Source: Baffinella frigidus (taxonomy: Eukaryota > Cryptophyceae > Cryptomonadales > Baffinellaceae). From it: 11,575 bases of DNA. The stretch covers positions 8,316 to 19,890 of the forward strand of contig MU647645.1 of the NCBI GenBank assembly GCA_026770585.1. The letters run 5' to 3'. The notes under the pieces were generated by a model. That model saw nothing but the letters and a program-made list of their open reading frames with translations, ran no database searches and was not told the DNA's origin. Below, in pieces: positions 1 to 5,696 of the stretch (position 1 is the first letter of the stretch; each line of letters begins with the position of its first letter). A program made the position numbers and the translations under genes.

Positions 1-207
1 GTTTGGGGTTTAGGGTTTAGGGTTTAAGGCTTAGGGTTTAGGGTTTAGGGTTTAGGGTTTGGGGGTTAGGGCTTAGGGGTCAGGGCTTAGGGTTTAGGGT
101 TTAGGGTTTAGGGTTTAGGGTTTAGGGGTTGGGGGTTAGGGGTTAGGGGTTATTGGTTAGGGGCTAGGGGCTAGGGGTTAGGGGTCAGGGGTTAGGGTTT
201 TGGATAG
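1..207 (+). repeat. Degenerate interstitial TTTAGGG telomere-type tract
   Basis: Runs of TTTAGGG with many variants (TTTGGGG, TTAGGGG, GGCTTAGGG, GGTCAGGG) fill the first 200 bases and become steadily more degenerate to the right. The G-rich strand reads into the window, so this is not a left-hand chromosome end; a true left end would read CCCTAAA. It is an interstitial tract, or the edge of an array lying to the left. The unit is the Arabidopsis-type telomere repeat, also known from green algae and some alveolates. Confidence 0.9.
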
Positions 208-387
208 GTGATGTATTCTATGGCGAACCGAGATGAGACTGTCCCACGCCAGATTCTTGGAAGGGGTCGCCAAAAGTCAATTCCTCCTCAAGGCAAGGTT
301 TTCAAAAGTTCACACCCGTATCCACATACGGTTCAAAAAAATCAACCCCCACATGCAATCTGGCGCGGTTCCGGGGTAGCCCGGCAG
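208..387. other. Non-coding spacer with small hairpins
   Basis: No convincing gene. A short inverted pair GCCAGATT (249-256) / AATCTGGC (357-364) encloses the inner hairpin CCGTAT-CCAC-ATACGG (316-331), so this could be a decayed MITE of about 116 bp. No target duplication was recognised. Confidence 0.3.
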
Positions 388-395
388 CCCCCTAC

Positions 396-502
396 TAGGG
401 TTGTGTTATCGGCTGGGGGGTGATAGCATATCGGAGTTATCGGCAATCTATCGGCCGCCAGCCGATAGAACCGGTAGTGATAGAACCGATAACACAACCC
501 TA
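396..502. mobile_element. hAT-like MITE, 107 bp, with near-perfect 8-bp TSD
   Basis: Perfect 17-bp terminal inverted repeats, TAGGGTTGTGTTATCGG at 396-412 and its complement at 486-502. The flanks CCCCCTAC (388-395) and CCCCCTAG (503-510) agree at 7 of 8 positions, which fits the 8-bp target duplication typical of hAT transposons. The ends TAGGG...CCCTA also suit hAT. Inside are six copies of ATCGG/CCGAT, reminiscent of subterminal transposase-binding repeats. It has no coding capacity, so it would need a transposase supplied elsewhere. It resembles the larger element at 7878-8314. Confidence 0.8.
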
Positions 503-528
503 CCCCCTAGCTCTGCCCCATCTCAGAA

Positions 529-966
529 ATGAATTCATTAAAAGAATTAAGAGGAAACTACAGAGTTCAACTCTATCATTTAGAAGATAAGGGTCTATGT
601 GGGCTCTATTTGGGCGAATTTTATATACGATGTCCACCAGCAACCCGTCACAGCTTTTCCCGGATCCTTGCAAGGATTTGGGATTTCATAAAAGAATTTT
701 ATTATTTATCCCTAGGACCCTACAGTACGAAGGTCCTAGGGACCTACGAATTGCTGACGGGAGATCGGGACGTGACGTCAAGAGATTTTTGGGATTTGTA
801 CCAGGATCCGAAAGGTTTCAAGATCCTCAATAAGCTGCGGGTAGTTGCTGGTGGGCCTCACTCTATTCTGGGCTCACCAAATCGGCGAGCGCGCGCTCGT
901 TCCCGCTCCAAAGTTGACGGATTTGTACCGCACGCCCAGCACGTCATCTTAAGAATAGTCGGCTAA
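529..966 (+). CDS. Doubtful 145-codon ORF, unknown product
   Basis: An open frame from an ATG at 529 to a stop at 964-966. The translation has a mixed, protein-like composition with an aromatic-rich stretch around residues 45-60 and a basic Arg/Ser/Ala patch around residues 118-128. Against it: codons are AT-rich, unlike the two GC3-rich genes in the window; the frame contains CCTAGGACCCTACAGTA (711-727), an internal core found in MITEs elsewhere in the window; and several short palindromes lie within it, for example ATCCTTGCAAGGAT. It may be a chance open frame over repeat debris, or an intact gene of different composition. No family recognised. Confidence 0.2.
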   Translation: MNSLKELRGNYRVQLYHLEDKGLCGLYLGEFYIRCPPATRHSFSRILARIWDFIKEFYYLSLGPYSTKVLGTYELLTGDRDVTSRDFWDLYQDPKGFKILNKLRVVAGGPHSILGSPNRRARARSRSKVDGFVPHAQHVILRIVG

Positions 967-1003
967 CCCGAGTGACGCAGGGGTAGCAACCAGCCATCCC
1001 AAG

Positions 1004-1110
1004 TGGCTCAAATAATGCCCTGGAAGGTCTTCGATTTTTCCTTGGATCGGGGTCGGATCCGACCCCGATCCAGGGTAAATCGACAATTCCCCAGAGCACT
1101 ATTTGAGCCA
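1004..1110. mobile_element. Fully palindromic MITE, 107 bp, with imperfect 9-bp TSD
   Basis: The left arm begins TGGCTCAAATAATGCCCTGG and the right arm is its complement with a few differences (TGGCTCAAATAGTGCTCTGG read from the other end). The arms meet at a perfect 28-bp palindrome of GGATCGGGGTCGGATCC type near 1043-1070, so the whole element can fold into one hairpin. Flanks CATCCCAAG (995-1003) and CATCCGAGG (1111-1119) match at 7 of 9, compatible with an old 9-bp target duplication as made by Mutator-like elements; the superfamily is an inference. Its right end overlaps the last codons of the minus-strand ORF ending at 1099. Confidence 0.75.
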
Positions 1111-1515
1111 CATCCGAGGGCTAGTGGAGGACCTGCTTGCACAGGATCGTCGACGTTTGGCGCACACGGGCGAGTGGTACGCGACGGTGTCCCCCTCCAT
1201 CGCCGTGCCCTGCTCCATGCTGTCCGCGATGGTGTCGGGGTGGCGTTTGGCGCGGGTGGGGGAGACGTAGAGGAGGGTGTCGCCCTCCATGGCGGAGTTG
1301 CGCTCCTGGCACACACTTTCCGGCGCTGACTCCCGGTTGACATCATACGACGGAGAGACGTACAGCGCGGTCTCGACGAGCGACTGCCCCTCCCCCTCGA
1401 GCCTCTGGGAGTCCGGGGAGGTGAACAGCGAGACTGGGCGGGGGTCCCCACGGGAAACAGCCTGCCCCCACTCCTTCTCCGCGCTCTCGCCTCCTCCAGC
1501 CCCCGCCCCGGCCAT
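1099..1515 (-). CDS. Ser-Pro repeat protein of unknown function (possibly one exon)
   Basis: A 138-aa product read from an ATG at 1515 in a good context (AAAAAAATGGCC). The frame stays open upstream to 1566 without another ATG, so a spliced upstream exon is possible. Codons end almost always in G or C, a strong coding signal. Three Tyr-x-Ser-Pro repeats occur at residues 52-55, 83-86 and 113-116, spaced 31 and 30 residues. The last two sit in longer repeats beginning AMEGDT (75-91 and 105-121) and ending in AKR. Several DNA differences between those repeats are synonymous in this frame (GCC/GCG, GGC/GGG, TCC/TCG, CGC/CGT), which supports the frame. A basic KRRR stretch (120-123) could be a nuclear signal, and SP-x-R/K sites resemble proline-directed kinase targets. 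No known domain, signal peptide or membrane span. The final Trp-Leu-Lys-stop is encoded by the end of the MITE at 1004-1110, so the natural C-terminus was probably replaced or cut off. Confidence 0.55.
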   Translation of the reverse strand: MAGAGAGGGESAEKEWGQAVSRGDPRPVSLFTSPDSQRLEGEGQSLVETALYVSPSYDVNRESAPESVCQERNSAMEGDTLLYVSPTRAKRHPDTIADSMEQGTAMEGDTVAYHSPVCAKRRRSCASRSSTSPRMWLK

Positions 1516-1813
1516 TTTTTTCGCCACCGCTCGAGCAGGGGACACACTCTCCCTCCCGTGCCGCAATCACCAACGCCCCACCGCTCCCGTTCCGGTTACG
1601 GTCGGATCCCCCAGGCGCAGTCTGTGGAGCACACAGTCGCCAAAAGATGATGGCACGCGGGTTCCCGTCGGTCGCTGCCCGTGCCCCTCTAAGCGCGCCG
1701 TTTTCAAAGTTGACGAGAGCAACTTTTGCCGAGTGACCCAGATCTTCGCGGTATTTTCGAAAAAAAGACTCTGCACCAGGACCCTACCCTGATTTCACCT
1801 CACCCCCCCACAC
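1516..1813. other. GC-rich then AT-richer stretch upstream of the minus-strand ORF
   Basis: This would be the 5' side of the minus-strand ORF. The frame is open only to 1566, where an in-frame TGA (1567-1569) closes it. A further same-frame open stretch lies at 1570-1776 but shows no clear coding signal. No TATA box or telling promoter motif was found. The right part carries C-runs leading into the SINE-like repeat at 1814. Confidence 0.3.
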
Positions 1814-2148
1814 AATCCCTCTCACCTTGTGGGGTATCCGTGATTGGAGATCTTATGCTCCAACCATGGGATACCATGAGCCTCATAAAGGCTGACTTGG
1901 GTTCGGTGTGTGTGTGAGCATGGCAACCAATTGGTATACCTTCACCCACCCCAAGAGAGCCACCCTGTATCCCCTCTTCACGAGCCTCTGCACTGGAGAG
2001 CTAAACGCGATCCGAAAGCAAAAATGCTTTCCCTGCAGTCATTTCTACGGAAGGGCGTGTTGTTGGCATATGTTGGGAGAAATTAAAACCTAAAGGACCT
2101 AAAGCACCAAAGCACCAAAGCACCAAAGCACCAAAGCACCAAAGCACC
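1814..2148 (+). mobile_element. SINE-like repeat, family A, forward copy with AAAGCACC tail
   Basis: About 335 bp, homologous over its length to the reverse complement of 10879-11179. Shared blocks include AATCCCTCTCACCTTGTGG, GAGCCTCA(T/C)AAAGGCTGACTTGGG, CTCTGCACTGGAGAGCT and GCGATC(C/T)GAAAGCAAAAATGC. It ends in the tail module TGTTGGGAGAAATTAAAACC, a GGACCTAAAG repeat, then six exact AAAGCACC units (2101-2148). A body of a few hundred bases ending in a short tandem repeat, dispersed in both orientations and without coding capacity, is what a SINE looks like. I could not find convincing pol III A and B boxes, so the origin of its head is open. Confidence 0.7.
2101..2148 (+). repeat. Tandem octamer (AAAGCACC)6
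   Basis: Six perfect copies of AAAGCACC. It forms the 3' end of the SINE-like repeat. The same octamer ends another family at 8336-8406 and, in complement, at 4997-5061; two copies also occur at 2928-2943. Confidence 0.95.
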
Positions 2149-2209
2149 ATGCACTCAGATTTTAAAAATCTTTGACGATCATGAAACTCACTCATGAAAT
2201 ACTTCGAAT

Positions 2210-2480
2210 TTCACCAGGAAAACCTTCATGATTCTCACTCATACTCATAATCACCAAAATTTTCGCCCATGATTGAACAATCACGAAAAAATCATGAAGA
2301 AAAATCATGAAAATCACGAAAAAATCATGATATTTTGATGATTTTCGCCCATGATTGAAAAATCACGAAAAAATCATGAAAATTCCCAGCTCATGATTCT
2401 CACTCATACTCATACTCATGAAATTCCCAGCTCGTGATTTTCACTCATACTCATAATCACGAAAATCATTTTCGTGATGG
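2210..2480. repeat. AT-rich minisatellite built from CATGATT/ATCACGAAA units
   Basis: Imperfect tandem and inverted repeats. A block beginning TTTTCGCCCATGATTGAA, followed by AATCACGAAAAAATCATGA, occurs twice (about 2260 and 2342). A second block, CCCAGCTC(A/G)TGATT(C/T)TCACTCATACTCAT, occurs twice between about 2385 and 2455. Many TCATGA palindromes are present. Open frames across it are by-products of the repeat. Confidence 0.8.
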
Positions 2481-2804
2481 TCAAAGCCTGATCTGAATTA
2501 TTCTGATTTTTGCCCCACCTGCCATCCGCTCGCAGGAACGTGCACGGGGGCAACTGTGTATGGAATAGGCAGAGGCCCTCACACAACGGGGTGCTCTGCG
2601 GGGAGCCATCGGGGGACTGGGCTTCCTCATGGATTTCTGCCTCTGATGGACTTCCCCAATATGGGTAGTGGCAGTTTCTTGGGTAGGAAAATGCTAGTGC
2701 ATTTCCCAGATATTTTTCTATCCTCGCCTCAATTCTTGCACCGTGCATTTCACTTTCGAATAAAGTCAATAAGTGTCAATACGTGATAAGTGTCAATAAG
2801 TGTC
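2481..2804. other. Unassigned stretch, no confident gene
   Basis: Moderately GC-rich unique-looking sequence. A minus-strand frame from an ATG at 2748 to 2416 (110 codons) reads plausibly at first, but its last third runs into the AT-rich minisatellite and no domain is visible; it may be a gene relic. On the plus strand AATAAAG occurs at 2759-2765, followed by short ATAAGTGTCA direct repeats (2769-2804). The AATAAAG could be a polyadenylation signal but no plus-strand gene precedes it. Confidence 0.3.
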
Positions 2805-2847
2805 GTTGGCATATGTTGGGAGCATTTAAAACCTCAAGGACCTAAAG
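2805..2847 (+). mobile_element. SINE family A tail fragment, forward
   Basis: GTTGGCATATGTTGGGAGCA followed by TTTAAAACCTCAAGGACCTAAAG. It matches the 3' tail of the copy at 1814-2148 almost base for base, but no body precedes it, so it is a 5'-truncated copy. Such truncation is normal for target-primed retroposition. Confidence 0.7.
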
Positions 2848-3005
2848 TGGATGAAACCCAAAATTCGGGAAGCCTACTTTTTTGCTACTTTTGAAAGTGT
2901 CCATCTAAAAACGATTCCCAAAATTGAGCACCAAAGCACCAAAGAGAAAGTTCTACTTTGAGGTCACTTTGAGCAAAACTTCCTGGGAGCGCTTCGAAAA
3001 GTCGT

Positions 3006-3244
3006 ATTGTACTTTTCGGGTCAGCGCGGATTTTCTCGAAGTCGGGTCGAGGTGTCGGGAAATGAAAATCTCGATAATTGGTGCGTCCATCTAAAGTTTT
3101 ATGCTATCTTATGCATTGATATGATGACAAGATGCACACCCCACCCATAACATGTACAAATACTAGAGCCCTTTTTCGATATTTTCGATTTTTCCCGACT
3201 CCCCGACCCCGACCCAAAATCCGCGCTGGCCCGAAAAGTACAAT
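3006..3244. repeat. Long inverted repeat with 29-bp near-perfect ends
   Basis: ATTGTACTTTTCGGGTCAGC and the next nine bases (3006-3034) pair with 3216-3244 with one mismatch. Pairing continues less well inwards (GTCGGGTCGAGGTGTCGGGAA against a TTCCCGACTCCCCGACCCC-like arm, 3180-3213). The loop around 3080-3160 holds GTCCATCTAAAG. This is probably an old MITE or foldback element. No target duplication found. Confidence 0.6.
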
Positions 3245-3330
3245 ATTTGCCCTTCGGCAAAAGAAGATTTGCACGGACGCCAAATGTAGATTTGGTATCC
3301 GACCAAAACAGTGTCACGTCCAGGGTCACG

Positions 3331-3375
3331 TCTGGTCCTAGGGGAAGGCGCTTTCTCATGAGCGAGGTACCCCTG
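3331..3375 (-). mobile_element. pogo-like MITE, one-end fragment
   Basis: TGGTCCTAGGGG...TTTCTCATGAGCGAGGTACCCCTG matches the right half of the 118-bp pogo-like MITEs at 3987 and 5555. The left half is missing and the terminal TA is mutated to AA. Confidence 0.65.
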
Positions 3376-3392
3376 AAGGAAACGGGTTCATA

Positions 3393-3493
3393 TCCCTCAA
3401 GTGGCGAGGGGGTCCAAATAGACCCCCTGAGGTCCTACGCAGGTCCTAGGACCCTACGGTAGGGCGTATGCGCCTACTGGGGCACTTAAGGGA
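3393..3493. mobile_element. TA-flanked MITE, TCCCTTAAGTGGC family, 101 bp
   Basis: Ends TCCCTCAAGTGGCGAG (left) and, in complement, TCCCTTAAGTGCCCCAG (right), flanked by TA at 3391-3392 and 3494-3495. The interior holds CCTAGGACCCTACGGTAGGG and CGTATGCGCCTAC. A second copy, lying the other way round, is at 5332-5431. A TA target duplication with short palindromic DNA suggests mobilisation by a Tc1/mariner/pogo-type transposase; this is inferred from termini alone. Confidence 0.75.
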
Positions 3494-3495
3494 TA

Positions 3496-3611
3496 CAGGG
3501 GTTACTCGAAATTAAGAACACACACAACCCCTAGGGCTGCCCTATGCTCCTACGGATAGTCTACCGTAGGACCATATGGCGGTGCGTGTTCTTAATTTCG
3601 AGTAACCCCTG
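3496..3611. mobile_element. TA-flanked hairpin MITE, CAGGGGTTACTCG family, 116 bp
   Basis: Terminal inverted repeats of about 28 bp begin CAGGGGTTACTCGAAATTAA and end in the complement, flanked by TA at 3494-3495 and 3612-3613. The first bases (CAGGGGT) are shared with the 118-bp pogo-like family, while the rest differs. The left TA is the same dinucleotide that flanks the element to its left, so the two sit back to back. Confidence 0.8.
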
Positions 3612-3647
3612 TATTCGAGAGCCCATGTTTAATCAATGTTGGCCGCC

Positions 3648-3789
3648 CTTATCCGGGGAAACCTGTTTTTCTTTAGTTTGATGGCAAGGAAAATTACTAC
3701 ATAAATGCTTTAATATTACTAACAAGAACGAATTGTGTAGTAATTTTCCTTGCCATCAAACTAAAGAAAAAAAGGTTTCCCCGGATAAG
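3648..3789. mobile_element. Hairpin element, 54-bp arms, TTACTACACA core
   Basis: The arms 3648-3701 and 3736-3789 are complementary at 53 of 54 positions, starting CTTATCCGGGGAAACC and running through GATGGCAAGGAAAATTACTACA to a 34-base loop. The near-perfect match implies a recent origin or correction between arms. The inner GGCAAGGAAAATTACTACA part recurs at 6782-6832 and 9772-9892, whereas the outer arm does not. No clear target duplication. Confidence 0.8.
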
Positions 3790-3810
3790 CCCCTCTGTCC
3801 TCACAACCGC

Positions 3811-3822
3811 TACAGGGGTACC
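3811..3822 (+). mobile_element. pogo-like MITE left-end fragment
   Basis: TACAGGGGTACC is the exact outer end (with its TA) of the 118-bp family. Nothing else of the element follows; the telomere-type tract begins ten bases later. Confidence 0.45.
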
Positions 3823-3831
3823 AAGGTGCTA

Positions 3832-3939
3832 CCCTAAACCCTAACCCTAAACCCTAAACCCTGAACCCTAAACCCTAAACCCTAAACCCTAAACCCTAAA
3901 CCCTAAACCCTAAACCCTAAACCCTAAACCCTGAACCCT
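3832..3939 (-). repeat. Interstitial CCCTAAA telomere-type tract
   Basis: About 15 units of CCCTAAA with a few variants (CCCTGAA twice, one CCCTAA), ending CCCTTGACC. It lies between a MITE end fragment and a MITE, so it is internal. Its orientation is opposite to the tract at 1-207. Confidence 0.95.
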
Positions 3940-3956
3940 TGACCGGTGTACGGGTC

Positions 3957-4135
3957 GAGTGCACATAAACTCTCTCGGCGCCACTACAGGGGTACCTCGC
4001 GCATAAGAAACCGCGCCCCCCTAGGACCCTACAGTAGGACTATGCCTAGGGTCGTATGGTGGTCCAGGGGGGGGGGGCGGTTTCTTATGAGCGAGGTACC
4101 CCTGTAGAGTGCACATCAACTCTTTCGGCGCCTCT
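3957..4135. repeat. 29-bp direct repeats flanking a pogo-like MITE
   Basis: GAGTGCACATAAACTCTCTC plus nine more bases at 3957-3985 and the related copy at 4107-4135 match at 26 of 29. The MITE lies exactly between them. Either it landed at the joint of a two-copy tandem repeat, or the repeat arose during insertion or repair. A TA-type transposon would not itself make a 29-bp duplication. Confidence 0.8.
3987..4104. mobile_element. pogo/Tigger-like MITE, 118 bp, copy 1
   Basis: Ends CAGGGGTACCTCGCGCATAA / TTATGAGCGAGGTACCCCTG in a near-palindrome flanked by TA (3985-3986 and 4105-4106). The interior is a C-run, then CCTAGGACCCTACAGTAGGA, TATGCCTAGGGTC and a G-run. The end CAGGGGTACCTCG followed by TTATAAG-like bases resembles termini of pogo/Tigger elements of the Tc1/mariner superfamily, which also duplicate TA. 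It carries no transposase. Confidence 0.8.
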
Positions 4136-4500
4136 GCTCGGACAGCCTCTCTGGGGCTACTACCCCAATAGGATCATCCACTCACCCCCCATAGCCTCGT
4201 GAGGGGGAGTCTGGGGATATTACCCCATGTAGGCCCCAGAGCCTCGGCGGGGGTGCATACATGGCGGCCGTGTCGGTTGTAGTAAAGGTCTCTCTTTCTC
4301 TCCCGCCGACTTTCCCGTTACCTAAAGGGCACGTCACTGAGTTTCAGAGGCATAGGAGTCCCACGCTGACACGGCCGGACTCACCCCCCAACTGAAACGT
4401 GGTCTAATTCAACTCAGTGCATAGATTCACAGATCGGTCCAATTTTTTCTTGGTTCGAACACGCATTGCTCCATGTCTCCCCACCCGTCCGGCCTGAATG
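4136..4500. other. Unassigned stretch with short repeats
   Basis: No gene seen. CTGGGG(C/A)TA..TACCCCA recurs at about 4151 and 4211, and ACTCACCCCCCA at 4180 and 4379. CGGCCGTGTC (4267-4276) pairs with GACACGGCCG (4368-4377), which could mark a MITE of about 111 bp without a visible target duplication. Confidence 0.35.
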
Positions 4501-4591
4501 TGATCCGAAAGGAAGCATGGCCTTTCTGCAGGATAAGTTCCGGTGTCCGCCTATGTTGGGAGCTCGAAGAACCTAAAGCACCTAAAGGACC
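4501..4591 (+). mobile_element. SINE-like 3' part, subfamily B, forward
   Basis: TGATCCGAAAGGAAGCATGG followed by CCTTTCTGCAG, a TTCCGGTGTCCGCC stretch and TATGTTGGGAGCTCGAAGAA, ending CCTAAAGCACCTAAAGGACC. It aligns with the last 110 bases of family A (GATCCGAAAGCAAAAATGC...TGTTGGGAGAAATTAAAACC) but with consistent differences shared by the copies at 4864-4921 and 5697-5783, so it defines a subfamily. The 5' body is missing. Confidence 0.65.
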
Positions 4592-4645
4592 GAGACGGTC
4601 CTCACACTACTCTCATAGCGATTCGGCCATGGGTTGCTGCACCAT

Positions 4646-4764
4646 GTGAGCCTCGGTCGGACAGGTGATCAGCCTCGATGGTTGACTAAGGAAGGCATCT
4701 TAGATCTCGCTCGTGGTTGGGCCTGGGCCGGCGCGGCCTCTCTCCTCCTAAGCGGGGTCTCACA
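4646..4764 (+). repeat. Dispersed 119-bp repeat, copy 1
   Basis: GTGAGCCTCGGTCGGACAGG through GGCCTGGGCCGGCGCGGCCT to AAGCGGGGTCTCA matches 11190-11308 closely (only scattered differences and a small length change). At 11190 it abuts the body of a reverse SINE-like repeat and may be its head. Here it stands without that body. Confidence 0.75.
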
Positions 4765-4787
4765 CCAACTATGGCTACGCGGGGCCT

Positions 4788-4800
4788 GGGGGGGGGGGGG
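4788..4800 (+). repeat. Homopolymer G13
   Basis: Thirteen consecutive G. Similar long G or C runs recur inside the pogo-like MITEs and around 5130-5158. Confidence 0.9.
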
Positions 4801-4863
4801 CAGGATAGGTGTCGCGAGACAAGACCTCTTTTCGGGCTTTGGCCCTGCTCAAGTTTCTTCCGC

Positions 4864-4921
4864 CCTTTAGGTCCTTGAGGTTCTTCGAGCTCCCAACATA
4901 GGCGGACACCGGAACTGGTTC
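4864..4921 (-). mobile_element. SINE-like tail, subfamily B, reverse
   Basis: The complement reads GGAACCAGTTCCGGTGTCCG then CCTATGTTGGGAGCTCGAAG, AACCTCAAGGACCTAAAG. It is inverted relative to 4501-4591, so transcripts across this interval could form a stem of about 45 bp. Confidence 0.65.
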
Positions 4922-4996
4922 TCCGCCACGAGTTCAATAAAGTCATCTCTCACAGGGAGAGAGAGCATTCGCGTGCACGCCTGCAGAGGTTTGCCT

Positions 4997-5061
4997 TTTG
5001 GTGCTGTGGTGCTTTGTATTACACTCACATCGAAGGCCACGCCCACCTCGCTCTTGAGGAG
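4997..5061 (-). mobile_element. SINE-like family C fragment, reverse
   Basis: The complement reads CTCCTCAAGAGCGAGGTGGG, then GTGGCCTTCGATGTGAGTGT, AATACAAAGCACCACAGCACC. It matches 8336-8406 base for base over most of its length, including the AAAGCACC tail. Confidence 0.7.
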
Positions 5062-5198
5062 ATGGGAACAATCTACGGATGAGCTCCCCGGAACTACCCA
5101 CAGGGGTTGGACCGAGCCCCTTTTCTTCCCCCCCCCCCTCTTTCTTCTTCCCCCCCCCCAGCACCTAACGCCACCCTTGAAGCCATTCGCGCGCCTCC
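5062..5198. other. Unassigned stretch with C/T tracts
   Basis: No gene seen. Polypyrimidine and C runs occupy about 5119-5160. Confidence 0.3.
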
Positions 5199-5291
5199 TC
5201 CTAGGACCCTACAGTAGGGCTATGCCTACATGTAGGGCCCTATGGTGGTCCTGGGGGGGGGGGGCGGTTTCTTATGAGCGAGGTACCCCTG
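5199..5291 (-). mobile_element. pogo-like MITE copy, one end missing
   Basis: The core CCTAGGACCCTACAGTA (5200-5216), a G-run and the right end TTTCTTATGAGCGAGGTACC up to CCCCTG (5291) with TA (5292-5293) match the 118-bp family, but the left outer end is gone. The core centre has an extra TACATG stretch, so it is a diverged member. Confidence 0.7.
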
Positions 5292-5316
5292 TACGGGGAA
5301 GAGCTGTGGAGGTTTG

Positions 5317-5329
5317 CCCACTTAAGGGA
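5317..5329 (-). mobile_element. End fragment of the TCCCTTAAGTGGC family
   Basis: CCCACTTAAGGGA followed by TA (5330-5331) is the right end of the family at 3393-3493. It abuts the next copy and shares its TA, giving the 26-bp inverted pair CCACTTAAGGG-ATAA-CCCTTAAGTGG. Confidence 0.6.
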
Positions 5330-5331
5330 TA

Positions 5332-5431
5332 ACCCTTAAGTGGCGAGTAGGCCCATACGCCCTACGGCAGGGCCCTAGGACCTGCCTAGGGCGAGTTGGG
5401 GCGATTAATCGCCCGTCCGCCACTCAAGGGA
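5332..5431. mobile_element. TA-flanked MITE, TCCCTTAAGTGGC family, 100 bp
   Basis: Ends (T)CCCTTAAGTGGCGAGTAGG and CCGCCACTCAAGGGA. The interior CATACGCCCTACGGCAGGG is the complement of the interior of 3393-3493, so it lies in the opposite orientation. The first base is mutated T to A and the right TA is mutated to TG, so this is an older copy. Confidence 0.7.
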
Positions 5432-5433
5432 TG

Positions 5434-5520
5434 GGCGAGGTACCCCCGTACTCGCGCATACGTGCACCCCGGCAGTAGGCCTATGCCTAGGGCTCGCGCG
5501 CGCGCTATCTATCTGTCCAT
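5434..5520. mobile_element. Degraded pogo-like MITE fragments
   Basis: GGGCGAGGTACCCCCGTA (5433-5450) is a right-end relic. Following it, TACTCGCGCATACGTGCACC and CAGTAGGCCTATGCCTAGGG look like a decayed left end and core. A GC dinucleotide run then leads into a short CT/CTGT microsatellite (to about 5551). Confidence 0.45.
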
Positions 5521-5554
5521 CTGTCTCTCTCTTTCTCTCTCCTTCTCTCTCCTA

Positions 5555-5672
5555 CAGGGGTACCTCGCTCATAAGAAACCGCCCCCCCCTAGGACCCTAC
5601 AGTAGGACCATGCCTAGGGTCCTATGGTGGTCCTAGGGGGGGGGGCGGTTTCTTGTGAGTGAGGTACCCCTG
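5555..5672. mobile_element. pogo/Tigger-like MITE, 118 bp, copy 2
   Basis: Same length and structure as 3987-4104: ends CAGGGGTACCTCGCTCATAA and the complement, TA at 5553-5554 and 5673-5674, core CCTAGGACCCTACAGTAGGA. The arms pair almost throughout. The high similarity of the two copies suggests recent activity. Its left neighbour is a CT microsatellite; no longer flanking duplication is seen here. Confidence 0.85.
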
Positions 5673-5696
5673 TAAAGGATGGCGGCGGACGGCAGG

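Noticed and set aside
1-207. True chromosome end at the left edge
   Set aside because: The G-rich strand points into the window; a left end should read CCCTAAA.
1289-1792. Plus-strand open frame of 167 codons opposite the Ser-Pro repeat ORF
   Set aside because: The minus frame has the clear G/C third-position pattern and silent differences between its repeats. The plus frame looks like its shadow.
1814-2148. tRNA-derived SINE head with pol III boxes
   Set aside because: GGGTTCGGTG near 1890 vaguely recalls a B box, but no matching A box at the right distance was found, so no tRNA origin is claimed.
2001-2195. Minus-strand open frame rich in Trp-Cys-Phe-Gly-Ala-Leu
   Set aside because: It is just the AAAGCACC octamer array read in translation.
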